Part shown: positions 34,258 to 40,266 of the stretch, in pieces
Layout of the letters: each line of letters starts with the position of its first letter
Position numbering within the stretch: the first letter of the stretch is position 1
Assembly (NCBI GenBank): GCA_937139335.1
Contig: CAKZPN010000078.1
Coordinates: 1-40,917, forward strand
Direction of reading: 5' to 3'
DNA from: an uncultured Roseicyclus sp.
GTDB taxonomy: Bacteria > Pseudomonadota > Alphaproteobacteria > Rhodobacterales > Rhodobacteraceae
DNA length: 40,917 bases
Position numbers and translations under genes: made by a program
Notes under the pieces: generated by a model
The model's database searches: none
The model's input: the letters and a program-made list of their open reading frames with translations, nothing else
Told to the model about the DNA's origin: nothing

Positions 34258-34286
34258 TTGTCACGCAAGTTCGGGCGACGTAGGGC
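34258..34286 (+). promoter_or_regulatory. Candidate promoter of the sulfurtransferase gene
   Basis: TTGTCA (34258-34263), 17-bp spacer, TAGGGC (34281-34286), in the 96-bp gap after smpB. Only a moderate match. Confidence 0.3.
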
Positions 34287-34327
34287 TTGTGCCCGGAACG
34301 ACGCCGTTTGCGCCCGGAGGCCCCGCC

Positions 34328-35179
34328 ATGGCTGATGACGATCCCAAGACACTGGTTTCGACCGACTGGCTCGAGGCGCATCTGAACGATCCCGACCTGC
34401 GGATCCTCGACGCCTCCTATTACCTCGCCGACATGGGGCGCGACGCGAAGGCGGAATACGACGCCGGCCACATCCCCGGCGCGCGGTTCTTCGATATCGA
34501 CGAGGTGTCGGATGCCCGCAGCACCCTGCCGCACATGGCCGCGCCGACCGAGAAATTCACCAGCCGGATGCGCGCGCTCGGCGTCGGCGACGGGCATCAG
34601 GTGGTGGTCTACGACGGCATGGGTCTGTTCTCGGCCGCGCGGGTCTGGTGGAACTTCCGCCTGATGGGCAAGACCGACGTGGCGGTGCTGGACGGCGGCT
34701 TTCCGAAGTGGACCGCCGAGGGGCGCCCGGTGGAGGACATGCCGCCCCACATCCGCGACCGCCACATCACCGTGCAGCGCCACGCGGCGCTGGTGAAGGA
34801 CGTGACGCAGGTCGCCTCCGCCTCCAAGCTTGGCGACTGGCAGATCGTCGATGCCCGCTCCCCCGGCCGCTTCCGCGGCGAAGAGCCGGAGGTGCGCCCC
34901 GGCCTGCGCGCGGGCCACATCCCCGGCTCGAAGAACGTGCATTACGCGACGCTGCTGAACGACGATGGCACTATGAAGCGGGGCGATGCGCTCCGCGCAG
35001 CCTTCGACGCGGCCGGCGTGGACCTCGGCAAGCGCACGATCACCACCTGCGGCTCGGGCGTGACGGCGGCGATCGTGATGCTGGCGATGCACCGGCTGGG
35101 GAATGCGGACGTGTCGCTCTATGACGGGTCCTGGTCCGAATGGGGGCAGTTCGAGCAGCTGCAGGTCGAGACCGGATGA
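34328..35179 (+). CDS. sseA: 3-mercaptopyruvate sulfurtransferase (two-rhodanese protein)
   Basis: 283 residues from ATG 34328, preceded by CGGAGG; an in-frame start at 34289 is ignored. Two rhodanese domains: the first with LRILDASYYL and YDAGHIPGARFFDIDEVSD, the second with WQIVDARSPGRFRGEEPEVR and the active-site loop CGSGVTA (Cys241). CGSGVTA is the loop of 3-mercaptopyruvate sulfurtransferases rather than thiosulfate-specific rhodaneses. It would move sulfur from 3-mercaptopyruvate to thiol acceptors in the cytoplasm. Its stop overlaps the next gene (ATGA). Confidence 0.92.
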   Translation: MADDDPKTLVSTDWLEAHLNDPDLRILDASYYLADMGRDAKAEYDAGHIPGARFFDIDEVSDARSTLPHMAAPTEKFTSRMRALGVGDGHQVVVYDGMGLFSAARVWWNFRLMGKTDVAVLDGGFPKWTAEGRPVEDMPPHIRDRHITVQRHAALVKDVTQVASASKLGDWQIVDARSPGRFRGEEPEVRPGLRAGHIPGSKNVHYATLLNDDGTMKRGDALRAAFDAAGVDLGKRTITTCGSGVTAAIVMLAMHRLGNADVSLYDGSWSEWGQFEQLQVETG

Positions 35180-35742
35180 CCCTGATCCCCGCGGGGACAG
35201 AAGTGCCCTATACCGTTACGTTCCTGGAAATGACCGAGCGTCCCGACTGGCCAATGCCGCAACTGCCGGGCGACATCCGGCTGGAACGCGCGATCGACCC
35301 GCCGGTCTGGTACTTCCTCGCGCTCTACGACGCCGTCGGCCGCGACTACGAGTGGCAGGACCGCTTCGACCAGGCCGAGGATGACCCCGCCGCGCTGCAG
35401 GCCTTCGTGCGCCACCCCGAGGTCGTGATCTGGACCGCGATGGCCCGCGGCTGGCCACAAGGGTTCTTCGTGCTCGACTGGAGCGAGCCGGGCACCTGCG
35501 ACCTCGCCTATTTCGGCCTCGTGCCGCAGGCGGTCGGCAACGGCCTCGGCAAAACGCTCCTGCAGACCGCGATCCTGACCGGCTGGGCGGCCGAGGGCGT
35601 CGAGCGGATGACCGTCAACACCTGCACGCTCGACCATCCGCGCGCGCTGACGCTCTACCAGCGGCTCGGCTTCACGCCCATCGCCCGCGAGAAGCGGCGG
35701 CGCGTGCTGGCCAACGACCACGACCCGTCGCGCTTTCCCTGA
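35176..35742 (+). CDS. GNAT-family N-acetyltransferase
   Basis: 188 residues from ATG 35176, which overlaps the sulfurtransferase stop. The C-terminal half has the GNAT core: CDLAYFGLVPQAVGNGLGKT with the acetyl-CoA pyrophosphate loop (QAVGNGLG), and VNTCTLDHPRALTLYQRLGF, the motif-B helix and strand. The N-terminal part (VTFLEMTERPDWPMPQLPGD) is not recognised. The acceptor amine is unknown. Overlap with sseA and close spacing (12 bp) to the aminotransferase gene suggest one transcript. Confidence 0.88.
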   Translation: MTLIPAGTEVPYTVTFLEMTERPDWPMPQLPGDIRLERAIDPPVWYFLALYDAVGRDYEWQDRFDQAEDDPAALQAFVRHPEVVIWTAMARGWPQGFFVLDWSEPGTCDLAYFGLVPQAVGNGLGKTLLQTAILTGWAAEGVERMTVNTCTLDHPRALTLYQRLGFTPIAREKRRRVLANDHDPSRFP

Positions 35743-35754
35743 AAGGTCAGCCAA

Positions 35755-36939
35755 ATGTTCGAGACCGTGACCCCGCCCGAGCCCGACAAGATCATCCGGC
35801 TGATGGGACTTTTCGCGGCAGACCCGCGCGCGGACAAGGTCGACCTCGGGGTCGGCGTCTACCGCTCGCCCGAGGGCAGGACGCCGGTCATGGCCGCCGT
35901 GAAGGCCGCCGAGCAGGGCATCTGGGAGCGGCAGGAGACAAAGGGTTACGTCGCGCTGACCGGTGATCCCGGTTTTCTGGATGCGATGCGGCGGCTGATC
36001 CTCGGCGATGCCGTGTCCGCTTCCCGTGTTGCGGCCTGCGGCACCCCCGGCGGCACCGGCGCGGTGCGGCAAGTGCTGGAAACCGTACACCGCCTCCGCC
36101 CCGACGCGACGGTCTGGATCAGTGACCCGACCTGGCCCAACCATCCCGCGATCATCGACCATCTGGGCCAGACACGGCAGACCTACCGCTACTACGACGC
36201 CGAGACCGGCGGCATCGACCGCGACGCCATGCTCTACGACCTGGCGCAGACGCGGGGCGGCGACCTGATCCTGCTCCACGGCTGCTGCCACAACCCGACC
36301 GGCGCCGACCTGACGCGCGCGGATTGGCAAGCGGTGGCCGAGATTTGCAATCGCACCGGAGCCATTCCCTTCGTCGACATGGCCTATCAGGGCTTCGGCG
36401 ACGGGCTGGAGGAAGACGCGGCGGGCCTGCGCCTGCTGGCTTCGGCCCTGCCCGAAGTGCTGGTTGCGGCGAGTTGTTCCAAGAACTTCGGCCTCTACCG
36501 CGACCGCGTCGGTGCGGTGCTGGTGGTGACGGGCGAGGGCAAGGCGCAGGCGGCGGCGCAGGCGGTGCTGGCAGGCATGAACCGGCAGAGCTACGCCTTT
36601 CCACCCGACCACGGCGCGCGGGTGGTGCAGGATATTCTGGCCGATGAGGGGCTCGAGCGGATGTGGCGGGCCGAGCTCGACGACATGCGCGCGGTGATGC
36701 AGGGCAACCGGGTGGCGCTGGCCAGCGCCCTGCGGGACGCTACAGCGTCGGACCGGTTCGGCTTTCTCGCCGCGCACCGGGGCATGTTTTCGCTGATCGG
36801 GGCCAGCCCCGCGCAGGTCGACATCCTGCGTGACAAACACGGCATCTACCTGGTCGGCGACGGGCGCATGAACGTCGCGGGCCTGTCACCCGAGACGGTG
36901 CCCAAGGTCGCCGCCGCGCTGGCCGAGGTGCTTGCCTGA
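35755..36939 (+). CDS. Class I aromatic amino acid / aspartate aminotransferase
   Basis: 394 residues. KVDLGVGVYRSPEGRTPVM is the N-terminal arm of the aspartate/tyrosine aminotransferase Ia group, TPGGTGAVRQ binds PLP phosphate, HGCCHNPTGADLT carries the Asn, FVDMAYQGFGDGL the Asp and Tyr, and the PLP-binding Lys is Lys243 in SCSKNFGLYRDRVG. MFSLIGASPAQVDILRDKHG and the C-terminal DGRMNVAGLS are typical of TyrB/AspC. It would interconvert aromatic amino acids or aspartate with 2-oxo acids in the cytoplasm. TyrB versus AspC specificity cannot be settled by eye. Confidence 0.93.
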   Translation: MFETVTPPEPDKIIRLMGLFAADPRADKVDLGVGVYRSPEGRTPVMAAVKAAEQGIWERQETKGYVALTGDPGFLDAMRRLILGDAVSASRVAACGTPGGTGAVRQVLETVHRLRPDATVWISDPTWPNHPAIIDHLGQTRQTYRYYDAETGGIDRDAMLYDLAQTRGGDLILLHGCCHNPTGADLTRADWQAVAEICNRTGAIPFVDMAYQGFGDGLEEDAAGLRLLASALPEVLVAASCSKNFGLYRDRVGAVLVVTGEGKAQAAAQAVLAGMNRQSYAFPPDHGARVVQDILADEGLERMWRAELDDMRAVMQGNRVALASALRDATASDRFGFLAAHRGMFSLIGASPAQVDILRDKHGIYLVGDGRMNVAGLSPETVPKVAAALAEVLA

Positions 36940-37020
36940 CACCGCGATGACGTGTAGGAGGCCGCGTCCGCGACAATCGCGGGCCAAGTGTCCGACTACC
37001 TTGTCAAAACGGATTACATC

Positions 37021-37644
37021 ATGAATTCAAGATACTTGCCGGGCATCCTGGCGATGGCTGCCGTCGTCGTCGCCTCGAACATCCTGGTGCAGTTCCTGTT
37101 CGGCCAGTGGCTGACCTGGGGTGCCTTCACCTACCCGCTCGCCTTTCTCGTCACCGACATCATGAACCGCGTCTACGGCGCGGGGGTCGCGCGGCGCGTG
37201 GTTTTCACCGGCTTTCTGGTCGGCGTCGCCTGTTCGCTGATCGGCACGCAGATCATGGGCGAATTCGGCCCGCTGGTGACGCTGCGCATCGCCATCGGGT
37301 CCGGCGTCGCCTACCTCACCGCGCAGCTTCTGGACGTCGCGATCTTCGACCGGTTGCGCGGGCGGGGGTGGTGGCAGGCGCCGGTTTTTTCGAGCGTGAT
37401 CGGGTCGAGCGTGGATACGGCGCTGTTTTTCTCGATCGCCTTCTCGGGGGCGTTCACGTTCCTCGAGCCGGGCAATGACGTGGCCTGGGCCGGCGAGGTT
37501 CTGCCGTTGCTCGGCGCGGGTCCGGCGGCGCCGCTCTGGGTGTCTCTCGCGGTCGCCGACTGGGGGGTGAAACTGGTGCTCGCGCTGGTGGCGCTGATCC
37601 CCTTCCGACTCATCACGCGCAAATTGATCGCACAGGTAGCGTAA
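37021..37644 (+). CDS. Queuosine precursor transporter (YhhQ / QPTR family)
   Basis: 207 residues from ATG 37021; a GTG at 36988 is in frame but adds residues without family support. About six membrane helices. MAAVVVASNILVQF, LTWGAFTYPLAFLVTDIMNR, VYGAGVARRVVF and SVIGSSVDTALFFSIAF correspond to the E. coli YhhQ segments (TTWGAFSFPFIFLATDL and so on). YhhQ imports preQ0/preQ1 for queuosine tRNA modification. No preQ1 riboswitch was found in the 80 bp upstream. The C-terminal half (VSLAVADWGVKLVLALVALI) matches the family's last helices. It ends just before the unusual arfB leader. Confidence 0.88.
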   Translation: MNSRYLPGILAMAAVVVASNILVQFLFGQWLTWGAFTYPLAFLVTDIMNRVYGAGVARRVVFTGFLVGVACSLIGTQIMGEFGPLVTLRIAIGSGVAYLTAQLLDVAIFDRLRGRGWWQAPVFSSVIGSSVDTALFFSIAFSGAFTFLEPGNDVAWAGEVLPLLGAGPAAPLWVSLAVADWGVKLVLALVALIPFRLITRKLIAQVA

Positions 37645-37650
37645 AAGGTT

Positions 37651-37679
37651 TTGACAACCGCAAAATCTGTGGCAGGCTC
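37651..37679 (+). promoter_or_regulatory. Candidate promoter of the micro-ORF / arfB leader
   Basis: A perfect TTGACA (37651-37656) is followed after 17 bp by AGGCTC (37674-37679), only seven bases after the preceding gene's stop. The -10 is poor by E. coli standards but such boxes are common in this group. A transcript would begin near 37686. Confidence 0.5.
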
Positions 37680-37700
37680 TCGTTAACGGCAACCAAATCG

Positions 37701-37716
37701 AAAGGAGGTGATCCAG
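37701..37716 (+). promoter_or_regulatory. Extended Shine-Dalgarno, 16-base complement of the 16S rRNA 3' end
   Basis: AAAGGAGGTGATCCAG is complementary over all 16 bases to CTGGATCACCTCCTTT, the 3' end of alphaproteobacterial 16S rRNA. The GGAGG core stands seven bases before the GTG of the micro-ORF, the optimal distance. Normal binding sites use four to six pairs, so this is extreme. Confidence 0.9.
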
Positions 37717-37772
37717 TGTCTAGAGAAGCATTGGAGAAGGACGTCGGGACAGCTTGGGGGGTGCGCCTCTAG
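37716..37772 (+). CDS. 18-codon micro-ORF with extreme ribosome binding site
   Basis: GTG start at 37716, TAG at 37770-37772, predicted peptide M(V)SREALEKDVGTAWGVRL. I do not recognise it. There is one Trp and no run of a regulatory amino acid, so it is not a classical attenuation leader of an amino-acid operon. The case for translation rests on the perfect 16S complement just before it. CTAGAG at the start of the frame is complementary to CTCTAG at its end, so the coding part can fold on itself. An intrinsic terminator follows 71 bases after the stop. It could encode a real micropeptide or serve only to load ribosomes on the RNA. Confidence 0.5.
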   Translation: MSREALEKDVGTAWGVRL

Positions 37773-37825
37773 GGCAGCCTTTGGGGGTTTTCGCCCCTCC
37801 CAGGTGGGAGATCCTAACCGACATC

Positions 37826-37833
37826 CACCTCCT
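37826..37833 (+). promoter_or_regulatory. Internal anti-Shine-Dalgarno-like segment
   Basis: CACCTCCT is the exact complement of AGGAGGTG at 37703-37710, so the RNA can pair its own extended ribosome binding site over eight bases, about 115 nt away. It ends ten bases before the terminator stem. A shorter competing pairing with GGTGG at 37803-37807 is also possible. Confidence 0.45.
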
Positions 37834-37842
37834 GATTTCTCG

Positions 37843-37870
37843 AAAGGGTCGCCCGCGGGCGGCCCTTTTT
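37843..37870 (+). terminator. Strong intrinsic terminator between the micro-ORF and arfB
   Basis: AAAGGGTCGCC-CGCG-GGCGGCCCTTT makes an 11-bp stem (one G-T pair) ending in five T. It is the strongest terminator seen in the window. It ends 130 bases before the arfB ATG, so arfB is expressed either by read-through or from a promoter beyond it. Confidence 0.9.
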
Positions 37871-37896
37871 AGTCTCAAAACCGGGCGGCACATCCG

Positions 37897-37929
37897 GTAC
37901 ACAGGGCGTACACACCCCGTACACAGGCG
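37897..37929 (+). repeat. Three GTACACA direct repeats at 11-bp spacing
   Basis: GTACACA occurs at 37897, 37908 and 37919, each followed by a four-base G/C spacer (GGGC, CCCC, GGCG). Exact 11-bp steps put all copies on one face of the helix, as in phased binding sites for a regulator. They lie between the terminator and arfB. Confidence 0.8.
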
Positions 37930-37958
37930 AGGCCGCCAGTGAGTTTGCGCAACTGTCT

Positions 37959-38015
37959 TGGATTTGATGATGCCCCTTCGGGTCTTTTCTGGATTTGAAT
38001 ATGCCCCTTCGGGTC
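37959..38015 (+). repeat. Tandem duplication of the arfB start region
   Basis: Two 26-base copies (37959-37984 and 37990-38015), each TGGATTTGA followed by two variable bases and ATGCCCCTTCGGGTC, differ at two positions and are offset by 31 bases. The second contains the real arfB start. The first ATG (37970) opens a 16-codon frame shifted relative to arfB that ends in a TGA inside arfB (38018-38020), an overlapping upstream ORF. Confidence 0.9.
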
Positions 38016-38420
38016 AATGACAACATCACGCTCGAAGACTGGGAGATGACCGAGAGCTTCGTGCGCTCATCGGGGCCCGGCGGGCAGAACGTGAACAAGG
38101 TGTCCTCGGCGGTGGAGCTGCGGTTCGAGGCCGAGCGATCGCCGAACCTGCCCGACCCGGTGAAGCGGCGGCTGCGGCGGCTGGCGGGGCGGCGCTGGAC
38201 CAAGGAGGGGGCGCTGGTGATCTTCGTCGAGGAGACGCGATCCCAGGCCCGCAACCGGGAGATCGCGGAGGCCCGGCTGGCGGAACTGGTCCGCGCCGCG
38301 CTGGTCGCCCCGAAACCGCGGAGACCGACCCGGCCGACGAAGGGCTCGGTGGAACGCCGGATCAAGGCGAAGAAGGTGCGCGGGGTGGTGAAGGATTTGC
38401 GGGGGAAGGTGGACCCGTAG
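38001..38420 (+). CDS. arfB: Alternative ribosome-rescue factor ArfB (YaeJ), peptidyl-tRNA hydrolase
   Basis: 139 residues, the normal ArfB length. The catalytic GGQ is at residues 27-29 in SSGPGGQNVNKVSS, as in class I release factors but without their codon-recognition domains. The C-terminal tail is strongly basic (PRRPTRPTKGSVERRIKAKK), the part that enters the empty mRNA channel of stalled ribosomes. ArfB frees ribosomes stalled without a stop codon, as a backup to tmRNA-SmpB. The ATG at 38001 lies in the second of two duplicated start regions; there is no good ribosome binding site before it, so expression may depend on the upstream overlapping frame. The TAG stop is inside a palindrome. 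Confidence 0.96.
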   Translation: MPLRVNDNITLEDWEMTESFVRSSGPGGQNVNKVSSAVELRFEAERSPNLPDPVKRRLRRLAGRRWTKEGALVIFVEETRSQARNREIAEARLAELVRAALVAPKPRRPTRPTKGSVERRIKAKKVRGVVKDLRGKVDP

Positions 38421-38466
38421 GGTGGGGTAATCTGCCCACCACCGTGGCGTGGAACCCCACCCTACG
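38416..38466. repeat. 13-bp perfect palindrome (REP-like) containing the arfB stop codon
   Basis: CGTAGGGTGGGGT (38416-38428) and ACCCCACCCTACG (38454-38466) are exact inverted copies with a 25-base loop that has its own GGTG/CACC-type complementarity. The GTAGGGTGGG arm resembles short palindromic elements I recall as scattered between genes in Rhodobacterales. A T-rich stretch begins 13 bases later, so it may also end arfB transcription. Confidence 0.75.
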
Positions 38467-38474
38467 CTTGCTGA

Positions 38475-38502
38475 TTGATTTTTTTGCAAAGGTGTGTAAG
38501 AA
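38475..38502 (+). promoter_or_regulatory. Candidate promoter of the DUF2971 gene
   Basis: TTGATT (38475-38480), 16-bp T- and G-rich spacer, TAAGAA (38497-38502), about 30 bp before the ATG. The AT-rich setting makes this more visible than in neighbouring DNA. Confidence 0.4.
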
Positions 38503-38532
38503 CAAAACGTAAACAAGTATAGAAGGTTCACC

Positions 38533-39516
38533 ATGACTACCCTCTCAGATGGCCAAGGCGACGCAGTGGAACAGTTTGGGGAGGCGGTCTTCGCAACAAT
38601 TAGAGCTCGATTCGAAGAAGCAAAGCAGAAGAGTATTCGTTTTGTTCACTATACTAGCGCAAGCAATGCCATCAGAATCCTGAAAAACCGGGAAGTAACC
38701 CTAAGGTCCGCCCCTTTAATGAACGATTTCTCCGAAATCAGATACGGCGAGAAATTAGTCTGGGATAGCATCACAGGCCCGCATGAGTTTAGGTTTCGGA
38801 CTGCCCTCGAATCGATTGCAATAGGCCTCCCAGAGGTCGTCACGCGTTATTTTCAAGCCTATGGAAGATTGCGCGCTCTTGAAACTTACATGCTCTGCAT
38901 CAGTGAGCATGGTGATGGAATAGTAGATGAAGACATGCATGGAAGACTATCCATGTGGCGCGCCTACGGTGGGGATACCAACGTTGCGCTTGTATTGAAT
39001 GGAGAGCCATTCCTGCAGGAAAGCGACGCTCTAAAAGCATATTCATTTCCAGTTCGCTATGAAGATGCCTCAAGTTTCTCGAACTTCATGGAATTGTGGA
39101 TCAGTAGCGTTGAATCCGTTTCAGAAATTGCACGCACCCTTCCCATTGAAACGCTTGCAAAGCAATTGGCGTTCTTTCTTCATGTGCTAACAATTTCCAC
39201 AAAGCACCCTGGATTTGCCGAGGAGCGCGAGTGGCGGGTGGTTTATGAGCCGAGCCTTCAAGCATCAAGCTATCTCGTTGAAGATTTCATTCAGATAAAC
39301 GGGATTCCCCAGAGAGTATTTAAAATCGAACTAAAAGATGTACCCGAAGAGGGCTTTTTTGGGGCTGAGCCAAACGACTTACTTGATAGGCTGATAATTG
39401 GCCCTTCAAGCTACCCGTGGCCAATGCGCGAGGCATTCATCAAAGCACTCACGGACGCCGGCGTACAAGATGCCGGTGAAAAGGTGTGGGTGTCGGATAT
39501 TCCGATAAGACGTTGA
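38533..39516 (+). CDS. DUF2971 domain protein
   Basis: 327 residues, soluble. RFVHYTSASNAIRILKNREV and SAPLMNDFSE form the N-terminal DUF2971 motif (short aromatic-His/Lys-Tyr, then a conserved Asn-Asp), LSMWRAYGGDTNVALVLNGE is the central motif and EEREWRVVYEP the C-terminal one. The biochemical role of the family is not known; members are patchily distributed and often sit in variable islands. The gene is visibly AT-richer and uses codons such as AGA, ATA and TTA that the neighbours avoid, which points to horizontal gain. It follows the REP-like palindrome and faces another AT-rich gene convergently. Confidence 0.85.
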   Translation: MTTLSDGQGDAVEQFGEAVFATIRARFEEAKQKSIRFVHYTSASNAIRILKNREVTLRSAPLMNDFSEIRYGEKLVWDSITGPHEFRFRTALESIAIGLPEVVTRYFQAYGRLRALETYMLCISEHGDGIVDEDMHGRLSMWRAYGGDTNVALVLNGEPFLQESDALKAYSFPVRYEDASSFSNFMELWISSVESVSEIARTLPIETLAKQLAFFLHVLTISTKHPGFAEEREWRVVYEPSLQASSYLVEDFIQINGIPQRVFKIELKDVPEEGFFGAEPNDLLDRLIIGPSSYPWPMREAFIKALTDAGVQDAGEKVWVSDIPIRR

Positions 39517-39612
39517 CTCCTTTAACCACCACCTTCCGCCGCACCTGTTTGCCCACAATGGCGGAGCAAATAAACCTATCAGACACTCTGCGATTCGGCG
39601 AAAACCTTTCAA

Positions 39613-39963
39613 TCACTTATTTGTCCAGCCCACGACGATGCCGTTTTCAACTGTAACGGTTCTTTGAAACCTGTTTTTTCCGGTTCTGTTATATTTGAAA
39701 ACTCGTCGAGTTTTCGATTTCATTATCCTTTCGTCCAATTCCACCGGACGCCCAAGAGAGTCAACTAACATTTCAGTGGTCATTCCTTGCCAAACTGACT
39801 TCTTAAATATTCTTTTGGCCAACTCTTCATCACCATACTTTTTCTTCAGAGCTCTAAGCTTCAGGTGACCCGGAAGCGCAAAGATCAATGCAAGCAGCCA
39901 AAGAATTAGAACCCCTGAAGCTATGGGATTTTCTTTAACCAGCTCAAACAAATCACTACTCAT
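39613..39963 (-). CDS. Small membrane-anchored protein, unknown function
   Basis: 116 residues. One N-terminal membrane span (about 14-33, ASGVLILWLLALIFALPGHL), a basic helix (KLRALKKKYGDEELAKRIFK) and then a small domain WQGMTTEMLVDSLGRPVELD ... VFKYNRTGKNRFQRTVTVEN ... GIVVGW. The pattern 'gMT.eMl.dslG.P......K' followed by a strand pair recalls the SmpA/OmlA (BamE-like) fold found in many orphan proteins; this is an impression, not an assignment. It is AT-rich like the adjacent DUF2971 gene and lies convergently to it with 96 bp between stops. Confidence 0.65.
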   Translation of the reverse strand: MSSDLFELVKENPIASGVLILWLLALIFALPGHLKLRALKKKYGDEELAKRIFKKSVWQGMTTEMLVDSLGRPVELDERIMKSKTRRVFKYNRTGKNRFQRTVTVENGIVVGWTNK

Positions 39964-40266
39964 TCCCGAAACCCTTGCTAATTATATCAAGTCGATGCAA
40001 CCATGTCGCATATCACGAACAAAAGTATCAGCCAGAAACTGGCAGAATAAACCGTTGTCATAATTGGACTTTTGGCGTGTCTAGAGATCTGCCGCGAAAG
40101 AGCCCCACTTTTACCGGGGAACATGTACAAAAGCCAGAGAATTGAACGGCCCGGTAAAAGCAATGTCTCAGCAATTAGATTCTTTCGATCGGTGCCATCT
40201 AATCTTCGCAAAGTTCTCTCGCCACTTAGTTGAGTGCACTTGTATAAGCAGGCGTTGTGACAACCA
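39964..40266. other. AT-rich stretch between the small membrane protein and pncB
   Basis: About 300 bp. Apart from the doubtful frame at 39987-40211, I see no gene, RNA or clear terminator. Composition is like the two preceding genes, and the change back to GC-rich sequence occurs at about 40265, at the pncB stop. Confidence 0.6.
39987..40211 (-). CDS. Doubtful small membrane protein or gene remnant
   Basis: A possible 74-residue product from a TTG at 40211 (LRRLDGTDRKNLIAETLLLP ...), with two hydrophobic stretches (ILWLLYMF and SASFWLILLFVICDMV) joined by a basic loop (RQISRHAKSP). The open frame continues upstream to 40307, but that part overlaps pncB and looks non-coding. The hydrophobic and charged pattern is protein-like, yet there is no strong ribosome binding site and I know no matching family. 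It could be the end of a decayed gene. Confidence 0.25.
   Translation of the reverse strand: MRRLDGTDRKNLIAETLLLPGRSILWLLYMFPGKSGALSRQISRHAKSPIMTTVYSASFWLILLFVICDMVAST

Noticed and set aside
36940..37020. preQ1 riboswitch ahead of the queuosine-precursor transporter
   Set aside because: The short hairpin plus A-rich tail of the known preQ1 classes is missing.
37690..37720. Minus-strand fragment of a 16S rRNA 3' end
   Set aside because: Only 16 bases match; the preceding helix-45 sequence of 16S is absent, while the plus strand places the match exactly as a Shine-Dalgarno.
37754..37942. 62-residue open frame across the arfB leader terminator
   Set aside because: It starts from TTG inside the micro-ORF, reads through the terminator stem and the GTACACA repeats, and has no ribosome binding site of its own.
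37645..38000. Permuted (two-piece) tmRNA gene near smpB and arfB
   Set aside because: No alphaproteobacterial tag reading frame (AND...ALAA type), no tRNA-like acceptor and no CCA-flanking stems were found.
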